Assembly: GCA_902766095.1 (NCBI GenBank)
Contig: CACXCN010000055.1
Location: 1 to 64,000 of the forward strand
Direction: 5' to 3'
DNA: 64,000 nt
Source of the DNA: an uncultured Selenomonas sp.
GTDB taxonomy: Bacteria > Bacillota > Negativicutes > Selenomonadales > Selenomonadaceae
Shown here: piece by piece, positions 9,867 through 20,447 of the stretch
Numbering within the stretch: the stretch's first letter is position 1
How the letters are laid out: each line of letters begins with the position of its first letter
The notes under the pieces: model-generated
Told to the model about the DNA's origin: nothing
Seen by the model: the letters and a program-made list of their open reading frames with translations, nothing else
Database searches by the model: none
Made by a program: the position numbers and the translations under genes

Positions 9867-10478
9867 ATGATAGCAGTCATAGATTACGGGGTCGGCAACC
9901 TGTTCAGTGCCGAGAAAGCCCTGGCCTGCCTCGGCTGTGACGTGAAGGTCACGAGCGCGGCCAGTGATATCGAAGCGGCTGACAAATTGGTGCTGCCCGG
10001 CGTGGGTGCTTTTGGCGACTGCATGCAGAATCTCGAGGCGACAGGGCTCATACCGGTGATCAGGCAGAATGTGGCGGAAGGTAAGCCTCTGCTGGGGATA
10101 TGCGTCGGCCTGCAGATCCTGTTCGAGGGCAGCGAGGAAAGCCCGGGAGCAAAGGGGCTGGGGCTGATCAAGGGACAGGTCCGCAGGATACAGGCTCCGG
10201 GGCTCAAGGTGCCCCACATGGGCTGGAACTCGCTCCATATCAGGGAGCCGCGCCAGCCGCAGGACCTGTTCGCTGGCCTGCCGGAGAAGCCGTATGTATA
10301 TTTCGTGCACAGCTATCACGCGGTACCTGAGAATGCCAGCGTGATAACGGCTACGGCGGAGTACGGCGAACAGCTGACGGCAGCCGTGGCTCAGGGCAAT
10401 ATTCAGGCGACGCAGTTTCATCCGGAGAAATCAGGCGATGTAGGGCTGCATATTCTTGAGAACTTTGTGAAAGGTTGA
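9867..10478 (+). CDS. hisH: Imidazole glycerol phosphate synthase, glutaminase subunit
   Basis: A class I glutamine amidotransferase (203 residues) that feeds ammonia to HisF. The catalytic Cys lies in GICVGLQILFEGS and the His-Glu pair in QFHPEKSG. The ATG at 9867 is preceded by GAGGGAGGG; the in-frame ATG at 9807 lies inside hisB and lacks such a site. Its stop overlaps a TTG that could be read as an early hisA start. Confidence 0.95.
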   Translation: MIAVIDYGVGNLFSAEKALACLGCDVKVTSAASDIEAADKLVLPGVGAFGDCMQNLEATGLIPVIRQNVAEGKPLLGICVGLQILFEGSEESPGAKGLGLIKGQVRRIQAPGLKVPHMGWNSLHIREPRQPQDLFAGLPEKPYVYFVHSYHAVPENASVITATAEYGEQLTAAVAQGNIQATQFHPEKSGDVGLHILENFVKG

Positions 10479-10483
10479 TAGCA

Positions 10484-11215
10484 GTGGTAATCTTTCCCGC
10501 GATAGATATAAGAGGCGGCAAATGCGTGCGCTTGCTCAAAGGCGATTTCGCTCAGGAAACGGTATTCTCCGACGAACCGGCGGCTATGGCCCGCCAGTGG
10601 CAGGAGCAGGGCGCGCAGTATCTGCATCTCGTGGATCTCGATGGGGCCCGCGCCGGCCGGAGCTGCAACCTCGCGACGGTGAAGGCGATCATCGAGGCAA
10701 TCGATATCCCTGTCGAGCTCGGCGGCGGCATCCGCACCATGGACAATATCGCTGAGGTCCTGGAGCTCGGCGTCCGGCGCGTCATCCTGGGATCGGTGGC
10801 CGTGCGCGATGTAGACCTCGTGCGCGAGGCCTGCAAGCGCTATGGCGAGCGCATCGTCGTCGGTATCGATGCCAAAGATGGTATCGTGGCGGTCGATGGC
10901 TGGGGCGTATCGGGCGATATCGAGGCCTCCGAACTGGCTGTGAAGATGAAGGCGGCCGGGGTGAAGACGATCATATACACCGACATATCCCGCGACGGCA
11001 CGCTGGCGGGAGTCAATGTGGAGGCGACGGCCCGCCTGGCTCGTGAGAGCGGCCTCGATATCGTGGCTTCGGGCGGCGTGAGCTCGCTGCAGGATATCGA
11101 GCAGTTGAAAGAGCATGAAAAGGATGGCATCGTCGGCGTCATCGTGGGCAAATCGATCTACACGGGCGCGCTCGACCTGCCGCAGGCACTTGCGATAGCT
11201 GCCAGAGAGGACTAG
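10484..11215 (+). CDS. hisA: ProFAR isomerase (HisA)
   Basis: A TIM-barrel isomerase converting ProFAR to PRFAR (243 residues). The N-terminal acid D8 is in [14 protein letters not shown] and the second catalytic Asp is in [11 protein letters not shown] place the start at GTG 10484, since GAAAGG at 10469-10474 is well spaced for it. A TTG at 10475 overlapping the hisH stop would add three residues but has no ribosome site. It precedes hisF by 5 bases. Confidence 0.94.
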   Translation: MVIFPAIDIRGGKCVRLLKGDFAQETVFSDEPAAMARQWQEQGAQYLHLVDLDGARAGRSCNLATVKAIIEAIDIPVELGGGIRTMDNIAEVLELGVRRVILGSVAVRDVDLVREACKRYGERIVVGIDAKDGIVAVDGWGVSGDIEASELAVKMKAAGVKTIIYTDISRDGTLAGVNVEATARLARESGLDIVASGGVSSLQDIEQLKEHEKDGIVGVIVGKSIYTGALDLPQALAIAARED

Positions 11216-11220
11216 AATAT

Positions 11221-11979
11221 ATGTATACGAAACGCATCATACCATGTCTCGATGTCAAAGATGGCCGTGTCGTGAAGGGCACGAATTTCGTAGGGCTGCG
11301 CGATGCCGGCGACCCGGTCGAGCTCGCGGCGCGCTATGACCGGGAGCGGGCCGATGAGCTCGTATTCCTCGATATCACCGCTTCGAGCGACAAGCGCGAT
11401 ACCATCGTCGATGTCGCGCGCAACTGTGCCTCGCAGGTCTTCATACCTTTCACGATCGGCGGCGGCATACGGTCGACCGAGGACATGCGCCGCATGCTGA
11501 AGGCGGGGGCGGACAAGACCTCGCTGAACACGGCGGCAATCAAGAATCCGCAGCTCATATCCGAAGGCGCAGAGAAATTCGGTCGGCAGTGCGTGGTGCT
11601 GGCCATCGATGCCCGCCGCAACGGCGACCACAGCTGGGAGGTCTACATCAATGGCGGGCGCACGCCGACGGGTCTCGACTGCCTCGAGTGGGCGAAAAAG
11701 GGCGTCGGCCTCGGCGCCGGTGAGATCCTGCTCACCAGCATGGATGCCGACGGAACGAAGGACGGCTATGATATCGAGCTCACGCGGGCCGTGTCGGAGG
11801 CGGTCGACGTACCGGTTATCGCCTCGGGCGGTGCCGGCAAACTGGAACATTTCTATGATGTGCTGACGGAGGGGAAGGCTGACGCTGTACTGGCGGCCTC
11901 CGTATTCCACTATGGCACATTCTCCATCCGTCAGGTGAAGGAATATCTCAGATCACGAGGAGTGGAGGTAAGACTATGA
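11221..11979 (+). CDS. hisF: Imidazole glycerol phosphate synthase, cyclase subunit
   Basis: A TIM-barrel cyclase (252 residues) that with HisH forms imidazole glycerol phosphate and AICAR. The catalytic aspartates sit in [14 protein letters not shown] (D11) and [12 protein letters not shown], and phosphate-binding glycines in [11 protein letters not shown] and ASGGAGK. It overlaps the next gene by four bases (ATGA). Confidence 0.96.
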   Translation: MYTKRIIPCLDVKDGRVVKGTNFVGLRDAGDPVELAARYDRERADELVFLDITASSDKRDTIVDVARNCASQVFIPFTIGGGIRSTEDMRRMLKAGADKTSLNTAAIKNPQLISEGAEKFGRQCVVLAIDARRNGDHSWEVYINGGRTPTGLDCLEWAKKGVGLGAGEILLTSMDADGTKDGYDIELTRAVSEAVDVPVIASGGAGKLEHFYDVLTEGKADAVLAASVFHYGTFSIRQVKEYLRSRGVEVRL

Positions 11980-12704
11980 GCGATAAAGAAAAATTCGATA
12001 TTTCGATGGTGAAATTCGATGACAAGGGTCTCGTACCGGCCGTCGTGCAGGAAGAGAACGGCGAAGTGCTGATGCTGGCCTATATGAATGCGACGAGCCT
12101 CAAAAAGACGCTCGAGACCGGCTATACCTGGTTCTACAGCCGCAGCCGCCAGACGCTCTGGCAGAAGGGCGAGACGTCGGGCAATGTCCAGCAGGTGAAA
12201 TCGATCTCGTATGACTGTGACGGCGATACGCTGCTCGTCATCGTACATCAGACGGGCGTCGCCTGCCATACGGGTACGTACTCGTGCTTCAGCGGCCGCG
12301 TCCTGCAGAACAACACCGGTGAGAAGAGCGTCGTCGTGACGGATCCGGAGCTCGAGCCGGCCCAGCGCTCGCTGGCCCGGGTCATCTATGACCTCTACGA
12401 TGTCATCAAGGATCGCCAGCTCAATCCGGTCGAGGGATCGTATACGAACTACCTCTTTGCCAAGGGCCAGGATAAGATACTGAAGAAGGTCGGCGAGGAA
12501 GCGGCGGAGACGATCATCGCGTCCAAGAATGAGAGCCGCAAGGAAGTCATATACGAGATGGGCGATCTCTGGTATCACTGCCTCGTGCTGCTGGCCTACC
12601 ACGGCATCAAGCCGGAGGAGCTGTTTACCGAGCTCATGAGTCGGCGCAAGGGCGGCGAGTACCATAAGTTTACGGGCAAGACCGGCATCCGTCCGGATAT
12701 GTGA
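11976..12704 (+). CDS. hisIE: Bifunctional phosphoribosyl-AMP cyclohydrolase / phosphoribosyl-ATP pyrophosphatase
   Basis: A natural fusion of HisI and HisE (242 residues) catalysing the second and third steps of the pathway. The HisI half (residues about 1-125) has the zinc motif CHTGTYSCF. The HisE half has the MazG-like [14 protein letters not shown] helix. With hisZ, G, D, B, H, A and F it leaves only hisC and the histidinol-phosphatase unaccounted for in this window. Confidence 0.95.
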   Translation: MSDKEKFDISMVKFDDKGLVPAVVQEENGEVLMLAYMNATSLKKTLETGYTWFYSRSRQTLWQKGETSGNVQQVKSISYDCDGDTLLVIVHQTGVACHTGTYSCFSGRVLQNNTGEKSVVVTDPELEPAQRSLARVIYDLYDVIKDRQLNPVEGSYTNYLFAKGQDKILKKVGEEAAETIIASKNESRKEVIYEMGDLWYHCLVLLAYHGIKPEELFTELMSRRKGGEYHKFTGKTGIRPDM

Positions 12705-12720
12705 GCGAGGGGATAAGGAA

Positions 12721-13521
12721 ATGATAGAAGAGCTGACTGAGACCGCACATCCGGACTATCCGGAGGCAGAGGCATTCCTGGCTGCCAGCACGATGGAGAA
12801 TTCCAGCTCGCCAGCACACGAGGGCTCTCCGGCACCCCTGCCGGAAAAGCCGGTGCCCGTCGGCGCGAAAGTCATAAAACTGCCGGAGGCGGGGCTGCTG
12901 CCGGATAAGCAAGTAGATTTCCTGCAGCTCATCGAGCTGCGCACGTCGCAGCGCGACTACGGGGATAAGGCGCTGACGCTCGCCGAGCTCTCGTACCTGC
13001 TCTGGTGCACGCAGGGCGTGAAGATGCCGGGCAAGAAGAACGGCAGTCTGCGCAATGTGCCGAGTGCCGGGGCACGTCATGCTTTCGAGACGTATCTGTT
13101 CATCCAGAATGTCGAGGGACTGCGGCCCGGACTTTATCGCTTCCTGCCGTTCGAGCATATGCTGTATCCGATCCTGCGGCGCATGGATGACGAAGCATCG
13201 GCAGCAGCATGGGAGAAGTTCACGGCTGACTTCATAGCGGCGTTCTACACGCAGAAGGCCGTGCGCACGAGTGCGGTGACGTTCGTCTGGAGTGCCATGC
13301 AGCGCCGTCTGACGAATCAGTACGGCATGCGCGCCTATCGCTATCTGTTCCTCGATGCCGGCCATGTCTGTCAGAACCTCTACCTGGCGGCTGAGACGCT
13401 GAAGTTCGGCACATGCGCCCTCGGAGCCTGGTCGGATGAGAAAATCAATCACGCCCTGCAGCTGGATGGTAAAGAAGAGTTCGCCGTATACGCGGCGTCT
13501 GTAGGCAGCAGCAAGGTCTGA
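12721..13521 (+). CDS. SagB/ThcOx-type nitroreductase-fold oxidoreductase
   Basis: An FMN-dependent oxidoreductase of 266 residues. The core starts with ELRTSQRDYGDKALTLAELS and contains NVPSAGARHAFETYLFIQN, the pattern of the SagB/ThcOx branch. A Pro-rich 50-residue N-terminal segment precedes it. It begins 16 bases after hisIE and is followed by a strong terminator, so it is the last gene of the his transcript. SagB relatives oxidise azoline rings in peptide natural products, but stand-alone housekeeping members are common and no peptide gene is seen here. Confidence 0.8.
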   Translation: MIEELTETAHPDYPEAEAFLAASTMENSSSPAHEGSPAPLPEKPVPVGAKVIKLPEAGLLPDKQVDFLQLIELRTSQRDYGDKALTLAELSYLLWCTQGVKMPGKKNGSLRNVPSAGARHAFETYLFIQNVEGLRPGLYRFLPFEHMLYPILRRMDDEASAAAWEKFTADFIAAFYTQKAVRTSAVTFVWSAMQRRLTNQYGMRAYRYLFLDAGHVCQNLYLAAETLKFGTCALGAWSDEKINHALQLDGKEEFAVYAASVGSSKV

Positions 13522-13546
13522 GACGCATTCAAGCCAGAATATATGA

Positions 13547-13582
13547 AAAAGCCTCTGGAGATCGTACGCTTCAGAGGCTTTT
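13547..13582 (+). terminator. Intrinsic terminator ending the histidine operon
   Basis: AAAAGCCTCTG at 13547-13557 pairs with CAGAGGCTTTT at 13572-13582. The A-run and T-run make it potentially bidirectional. Confidence 0.85.
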
Positions 13583-13698
13583 ACGTTATTTACAGTCTCT
13601 CGTGCCTTTGCTGTAACAAAAGATACCGACAGCGCAGTGCAGCTTGTGTCATAATCAGACAGTGATGTTTTTGGTACGATAGGAGTGGAGGTCAGGAA

Positions 13699-14253
13699 AT
13701 GGGCAAATGGGCAGTCATATATTCCTCAGTCACGGGTAATACGAAGCAGGTGGCGGAGGCAATCGCTGAAGCGGCTGGCGAGGCTGATGTCATCCGGGTG
13801 CAGGACGCCGGAGGGGTGGATCTGTCGCAATATGAGGTGGTGGCGCTGGGCTACTGGCTGCGGCTCGGGCAGCCGGACGCTATGATGCTGAAATATCTGC
13901 CGCAGGTGCATGATGCGACGGTCGTATTCTTCCAGACGCACGGCACGGAGAAGAACAGCGAGCATGCGGTGACCGCCTATGCGCGGGCCGGCTATCATCT
14001 CGGCAGCGGCTGCGATATACTGGGGACGTTCGGCTGCCAGGGACGGATCAATCCGGCGCTCATCGAGAAGCGCAAGGCATCTGGTCCGGATGATCCGCAT
14101 GGCGGTCCGCATAGTGCAGCGCGCTGGGCCAAGGCTGCGAACCATCCGGATGCTGATGACCTGCAGGCGGCACGCGATTTCGTGGCCGATATGCAGCACA
14201 AGCTCCAGATGCGGCGGGCTTTCGCGGCGAAGAAAGCCGCAGCGCACAAGTAA
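13699..14253 (+). CDS. Flavodoxin family protein
   Basis: A 184-residue FMN-binding redox protein. The phosphate-binding loop is YSSVTGNTKQVAEAI near the N-terminus, and FFQTHGTEKNSEHA follows the second strand. The C-terminal 25 residues are a basic tail. It stands alone between the his terminator and a palindromic repeat. Partner reductase and target are unknown. Confidence 0.85.
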   Translation: MGKWAVIYSSVTGNTKQVAEAIAEAAGEADVIRVQDAGGVDLSQYEVVALGYWLRLGQPDAMMLKYLPQVHDATVVFFQTHGTEKNSEHAVTAYARAGYHLGSGCDILGTFGCQGRINPALIEKRKASGPDDPHGGPHSAARWAKAANHPDADDLQAARDFVADMQHKLQMRRAFAAKKAAAHK

Positions 14254-14266
14254 AAGTATATAGATG

Positions 14267-14396
14267 AGCCTGTAACAAAATGCGATGTTATCAAGCTTAG
14301 GCACGCAGTACCGCGGCAGGCATGGTTCCTTCATTCCGGAACCATGCCTGCCGCTGCTTTATTCTCAGGCACTGACAGGCATTTCGTTACAACCCC
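14267..14396. repeat. Palindromic MITE-like repeat, copy A
   Basis: A 17-base perfect hairpin arm pair lies at its centre (GCGGCAGGCATGGTTCC at 14313-14329, complement at 14338-14354). Its ends are inverted repeats resembling TGTAACRAAATGC. It lies between two convergent genes, where the hairpin could also act as a bidirectional terminator. Related copies occur at 23326-23473 and 32631-32750. Confidence 0.85.
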
Positions 14397-14411
14397 TTTC
14401 CTCAGGGCGGG

Positions 14412-15611
14412 TTATTCCTGTGGGGCTGCCTGCAGGCGGTGTATGAGGTTCCAGTATACCCAGCCGGCATTCAGGAGCAGCAGGGCCGCGACGATGAAGA
14501 ACAGATGGCTGATGCCGATTTCTGCTGCGATGGAGCCACCGAAAAAGGCGCCGGTGAACATGCCGATGAACTGCGACGACTGGTTGAAGCCGTAGATGCG
14601 TCCTAAGGATTCGGGCGGCGTCAGCATGCGGATGAGGTTGTTGCAGCTCGGCATGAGGCCGGCGATGGCTATGCCGTGTACGAAGCGCAGCAGTGCCAGC
14701 TGCCATGGGGCGGTGACAAGTCCCTGCGGGATGGAGACGAGGCCGGCCAGCAACAGGCAGCCGCCCAGCACATATTGGGAACTGATCCGGTCAGCGAGAT
14801 TGCCGAGCCGTGAGGCGAACAGCATGCTCGCAAGGCCGGAGGAGGAGAATACGGCGCCGGATATGAGGGCAATATGCTCTGAATCCGGCGTTATTTCCTG
14901 TATGTAGACCGTCAGTATCGGCGAAATGCAGGTCAGCGAGAAATGCAGCAGCACGGTAGTCAGGAAAAGTCCGAGGACGGCTGTGCGGTGGGGGAGGCGC
15001 GCGAAGCTCTCGCGCAGCGTGAGCGTGGCGGCGATCGGGCTCGGTCTGAATGTTTCGTGCAGCTGCGTGAGCGCGCAGAAGCCGAGCAGGCAGCAGGAGC
15101 CGATGAACCAGAAGCTGTGGCGGATGCCGATGACCTCGGCCAGCCAGCCGCCGAATACCGGACCGAGCAGTCCGCCGGATACCTGGGCGGTGAAGAACAT
15201 GCCCATGGCCCAGCCGGAGTGTTTCTTCGGCGTTTCGGAGGCGATGAGCGGGATGGCAGCGGCCTGGAACCCCGAGAGCGAGCCCTGCATCAGGCGCAGC
15301 AGGAGCAGCTGATGTACGCTCTGGGCAAAACCGAGCAGGATCATGACGGTGCCGAGGGCGGCCGAAGCGCGCAGCACCATGGGCTTGCGGCCGTACTTAT
15401 CCGACAGCCGGCCCCATATGGGGGAGAATATCGCGAGACTGATGAAATTCGCGCCGAAGATGAGCCCGGACCAGCGGGCAACGTCGCTCGGGTCCTCGAT
15501 GCCCATCTCGTGTACGTACAGCGGCAGTATCGGCTGCATCTGGCTCATTCCGATCGAGGTTATAAATGAAGCGATGCAGCAGATGAACAGATTGCGTTTC
15601 CATTTTTCCAT
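14412..15611 (-). CDS. MFS efflux transporter (drug:H+ antiporter type)
   Basis: A twelve-segment MFS carrier of 399 residues resembling multidrug/tetracycline exporters of the DHA1 branch. Motif A is present as GRLSDKYGRKPM between segments 2 and 3, and a second copy-like loop NLADRISSQY is in the C half. AGGAGT ten bases upstream selects the ATG at 15611; the longer in-frame start adds 19 polar residues without support. Substrate unknown. Confidence 0.83.
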   Translation of the reverse strand: MEKWKRNLFICCIASFITSIGMSQMQPILPLYVHEMGIEDPSDVARWSGLIFGANFISLAIFSPIWGRLSDKYGRKPMVLRASAALGTVMILLGFAQSVHQLLLLRLMQGSLSGFQAAAIPLIASETPKKHSGWAMGMFFTAQVSGGLLGPVFGGWLAEVIGIRHSFWFIGSCCLLGFCALTQLHETFRPSPIAATLTLRESFARLPHRTAVLGLFLTTVLLHFSLTCISPILTVYIQEITPDSEHIALISGAVFSSSGLASMLFASRLGNLADRISSQYVLGGCLLLAGLVSIPQGLVTAPWQLALLRFVHGIAIAGLMPSCNNLIRMLTPPESLGRIYGFNQSSQFIGMFTGAFFGGSIAAEIGISHLFFIVAALLLLNAGWVYWNLIHRLQAAPQE

Positions 15612-15929
15612 GATATGCGGACTCCTGTAAAAAATTGGTAAATTTATTTTAGCACAAAAGCCGCCCAATCGCGATGCAGAAGCGGGAAAAAGATATCAAT
15701 CCTGTCGTTTTCAGCAAGAAACTGCGTTTGGGGGGCTTGGCGATGCACGTATGACGCGTTTTTTTGACAGATTGTTATTTTGTTGGAAAGGCAAGGTCAA
15801 AGATTTTGCAGGGGTGGACATTTTTATTTCAAAAGGGGTTGAAATACATTCTTGTATATGCTATAGTGTATACAATGTTCCTGACAGAGATATACTAAGG
15901 ACGATAGTAGACGAGGGGGAGACTGATTG
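15612..15929. other. Divergent intergenic region between MFS and ilvH
   Basis: This 318-base spacer holds the leftward MFS ribosome site and the rightward ilv promoter. I searched it for a T-box or leader peptide that would explain branched-chain control and found none downstream of the promoter. The transcript leader is only about 60 bases. Confidence 0.7.
15839..15867 (+). promoter_or_regulatory. Promoter of the ilv-leu operon
   Basis: TTGAAA at 15839-15844 and TATAGT at 15862-15867 are separated by 17 bases. The short A+T-rich palindrome-like stretch around TATAGTGTATAC could serve as an operator. Confidence 0.75.
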
Positions 15930-17457
<1,528 letters not shown>

Positions 17458-17492
17458 CGTATCCACGAGCGTGCCTGGATCATGTATAAAGA

Positions 17493-17532
17493 GCCTTCCC
17501 TTGGTTTTTGCAATCGAGGGAAGGCTTTTCTT
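17493..17532 (+). terminator. Terminator-like hairpin between ilvC and leuC
   Basis: GCCTTCCCT at 17493-17501 pairs with AGGGAAGGC at 17517-17525, followed by TTTTCTT. It lies inside the operon, so it would lower or condition expression of leuCDB-ilvB relative to ilvHC. The stem resembles the CCTTCCCC repeat family. Confidence 0.75.
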
Positions 17533-17570
17533 GGATATCCGTATATGATGTTTTCAGGGGAGGTTTTTCT

Positions 17571-18833
17571 ATGGGCATGAACATGACGGAGAAGATACTC
17601 GCCCGACATGCCGGCCTCGAGTCGGTGAAAGCGGGCGACCTCATCGTCTGCCATCTCGACCGCGTCATGGGCAACGACATAACGGCAGCACCGGCGATCG
17701 CGAAACTCAATGAGCTCGGCATGAAGCCGTTTGATAAAGATAAAGTCGTCCTCGTGCCGGACCATTTCCAGCCGGCCAAGGACATCAAATCGGCTGGCCT
17801 CGCGAAGACGCTGCGCGACTTTGCCCGCAAGTATGATATCAAGCATTACTACGAGCAGGGCCGTGTCGGCATCGAGCATGTCATCCTGCCGGAAAAGGGC
17901 GTGGTCGGCCCCGGCATGCTGACAATAGGTGCTGATTCGCATACCTGCACCTACGGCGCAGTGAACGGTTTCTCGACCGGTGTGGGCACGACCGATCTCG
18001 TTGTCGGCATCGCCACGGGCAAAGCCTGGTTCAAGGTGCCGCCGGCGATCAAGGTCGTGCTGACCGGCAAGAAGCATGACGGTATCTGCGGAAAGGATGT
18101 CATCCTGCACCTCATCGGCCTCATAGGTGTCGATGGTGCACGCTATCAGTCGTTGGAATTCGCCGGCGAGGGTGTAGCCTCGCTGTCGATGACGGACCGT
18201 CTCACGATAGCGAATATGGCTATCGAGGCCGGTGCGAAGAACGGCATATTCCCGTTCGATGAGGTCACGAAGGAGTACGAGGAGGCCCGCGTCGAGGAGC
18301 CCTATGAGCCGGTGGCTCCGGATGATGATGCCGAGTATGTGCGCACGGTCGAGATCAACCTCGATGAGCTGCAGCCGACGGTGGCATTCCCGCATCTGCC
18401 GGGCAACGCGAAGCGTGTGGCCGATATCAAGGAACCCATCGCCATCGACCAGGTCGTCATCGGCTCCTGCACGAATGGTCGGCTCGAGGATCTGGCCATC
18501 GCTGCCAGCATTCTGAAAGGGCATAAGGTGAATCCGCGTGTCCGCTGCATCGTCATCCCGGGCAGCCCGGCGGTATATCAGGAGGCTATGCATCGCGGCT
18601 ATATCGATACCTTCATCGATGCCGAGTGCGTCGTGTCCTGCCCGACCTGCGGTCCGTGCCTCGGCGGCTATATGGGCATCATGACGGACGGTGAGCGCTG
18701 CGTTTCGACGACGAACCGCAATTTCATCGGACGCATGGGCAGCACGTCGAGTGAGGTCTATCTGGCCGGTCCGTATGTCGCGGCTGCCAGTGCCGTGCTC
18801 GGACGCATCGCCTGCCCCGAAGATATAAAATGA
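17571..18833 (+). CDS. leuC: 3-isopropylmalate dehydratase, large subunit
   Basis: An aconitase-family [4Fe-4S] enzyme subunit (420 residues, the shorter bacterial/archaeal type). Cluster cysteines are in IGSCTNGR and in [15 protein letters not shown], and the substrate region [13 protein letters not shown] is present. GGGGAGG upstream of the ATG at 17571 fixes the start; the longer reading frame crosses the terminator hairpin. With leuD it isomerises 2- to 3-isopropylmalate. Confidence 0.95.
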   Translation: MGMNMTEKILARHAGLESVKAGDLIVCHLDRVMGNDITAAPAIAKLNELGMKPFDKDKVVLVPDHFQPAKDIKSAGLAKTLRDFARKYDIKHYYEQGRVGIEHVILPEKGVVGPGMLTIGADSHTCTYGAVNGFSTGVGTTDLVVGIATGKAWFKVPPAIKVVLTGKKHDGICGKDVILHLIGLIGVDGARYQSLEFAGEGVASLSMTDRLTIANMAIEAGAKNGIFPFDEVTKEYEEARVEEPYEPVAPDDDAEYVRTVEINLDELQPTVAFPHLPGNAKRVADIKEPIAIDQVVIGSCTNGRLEDLAIAASILKGHKVNPRVRCIVIPGSPAVYQEAMHRGYIDTFIDAECVVSCPTCGPCLGGYMGIMTDGERCVSTTNRNFIGRMGSTSSEVYLAGPYVAAASAVLGRIACPEDIK

Positions 18834-18858
18834 CGAGATGGCAGAAGGAGGTATAAGC

Positions 18859-19350
18859 ATGGCAGGATTCAAAGGAAAAGTATGGCGCTATGGCGATAAT
18901 ATCGATACCGATGTCATCATACCGGCCCGGTATCTGAGCTCTTTCGATCCGAAGGAGCTGGCCAGCCATTGCATGGTAGATATAGATGAGACGTTTGCCC
19001 GCGAGGTGAAGCCGGGCGATATCATGGTCGGCGGGCGCAACTTCGGTTGCGGCTCCTCGCGCGAGCATGCGCCGATCGCGATCAAGGCGTCCGGCGTACC
19101 GGTCGTCATAGCGGCCAGCTTTGCACGCATATTCTATCGCAACGGCATCAATATCGGCCTGCCGCTGCTCGAAATCGGCGATGATGTCGAGAAAATAAAG
19201 GCCGGCGATGAGATCGAGGCTGACCCTGCGACCGGCATCATCAAAGACCTGACTACAGGCGACACCTTCCAGGCGCACCCGCTGCCAGGCTTCATCCAGG
19301 ATATAGCCAAAGCTGGCGGACTGATCAACTATGTGAAGCAGAAGGGATAA
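18859..19350 (+). CDS. leuD: 3-isopropylmalate dehydratase, small subunit
   Basis: The swivelling small subunit (163 residues) that completes the LeuC active site. The signature [20 protein letters not shown] is clear and the N-terminus reads [22 protein letters not shown] overlaps the upstream in-frame ATG at 18838, so the start is 18859. It is 25 bases after leuC and 4 before leuB. Confidence 0.95.
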   Translation: MAGFKGKVWRYGDNIDTDVIIPARYLSSFDPKELASHCMVDIDETFAREVKPGDIMVGGRNFGCGSSREHAPIAIKASGVPVVIAASFARIFYRNGINIGLPLLEIGDDVEKIKAGDEIEADPATGIIKDLTTGDTFQAHPLPGFIQDIAKAGGLINYVKQKG

Positions 19351-19354
19351 GCAA

Positions 19355-20422
19355 ATGTCATACAAGATAACAGTCATTCCTGGCGATGGTATCGGCCAGG
19401 AAATCGTTGACTCAGCCGTAGAGGTACTGCGCAAAGCCGATGAGAAATATTCCCTGGGGCTCGAGTATGTGTACAAGGATGCCGGCGGTACGGCCTACGA
19501 TAAATTCGGCACGCCGCTGCCGCAGGAAACCATAGACACCTGCAAAGCCTCGGACGCCGTACTGTTCGGTGCTGTGGGCGGTGACAAGTGGGATCACGTC
19601 GACCCGGGCAAGCGGCCGGAGAAAGCCATCCTGGGCCTGCGCAAGAATCTGGGCCTCTATGCGAACCTGCGGCCGGTGAAGATCGCGGACTCGCTCGTAG
19701 AGTATTCACCACTGAAGCCGGAACTGGCGAAAGGCGTAGATCTTGTCATCGTGCGCGAGCTGATCGGCGGCATATATTTTGGTGACAAATGCGAGAGCGA
19801 GTTCCATAATGGGGCAGAGCGCGCCTGGGATCTCGAGAACTACTCCGTGCCTGAGGTGGAGCGCATCGCAAAGCTGGCGTTTGAGACCGCCCGCCTGCGC
19901 CGTGGCAAGGTGACATCCGTCGATAAGTCGAATGTCCTGGCGACGTCGCGCCTCTGGCGGCGTACGGTGGCTGATGTCGCGAAGAAATATCCGGATATAG
20001 AGCTCAATAATCTCTATGTGGACAACTGTGCGATGCAGCTCGCCGTGCATCCGAGCCAGTTCGATGTCATAGTGACAGGCAACCTGTTCGGTGATATACT
20101 GTCGGATGAAGCGGCTGTCGTGTCCGGCTCCATAGGCATGTTGCCCTCGGCCTCCATCGGCGAGAGCACGAGCCTCTATGAGCCAATCCATGGCAGTGCG
20201 CCGGATATAGCCGGCCAGGGCATCGCGAATCCGATGGCGACGATACTCTCTGCCGCCATGCTGCTGCGCTATTCCCTGAAAGAGGAGAAGGCAGCTGATG
20301 CCATAGAGCAGGCGGTATCTCAGGCGCTGGCTGACGGCTATCGCACGCCGGATCTTTATCGTGAGGGCTTCAAGAAGGTAGATACGGCCGGCATCACGCA
20401 GGCCATCATCGAGCGTATTTGA
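19355..20422 (+). CDS. leuB: 3-isopropylmalate dehydrogenase
   Basis: An NAD-dependent decarboxylating dehydrogenase (355 residues) making 2-oxoisocaproate. It begins ITVIPGDGIGQEIVDSAVEV. It has the family region ERIAKLAFETARLRRGKVTS and the NAD-binding block EPIHGSAPDIAGQGIANPMA. All catalytic blocks appear intact. Confidence 0.96.
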   Translation: MSYKITVIPGDGIGQEIVDSAVEVLRKADEKYSLGLEYVYKDAGGTAYDKFGTPLPQETIDTCKASDAVLFGAVGGDKWDHVDPGKRPEKAILGLRKNLGLYANLRPVKIADSLVEYSPLKPELAKGVDLVIVRELIGGIYFGDKCESEFHNGAERAWDLENYSVPEVERIAKLAFETARLRRGKVTSVDKSNVLATSRLWRRTVADVAKKYPDIELNNLYVDNCAMQLAVHPSQFDVIVTGNLFGDILSDEAAVVSGSIGMLPSASIGESTSLYEPIHGSAPDIAGQGIANPMATILSAAMLLRYSLKEEKAADAIEQAVSQALADGYRTPDLYREGFKKVDTAGITQAIIERI

Positions 20423-20447
20423 TCGCATACAGCGGGGAGGAAGGCTG

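Noticed and set aside
15800-15830. GGGGTGGAC near 15810 as a T-box for the ilv operon
   Set aside because: It lies upstream of the promoter, lacks the rest of the T-box consensus and has no following terminator.
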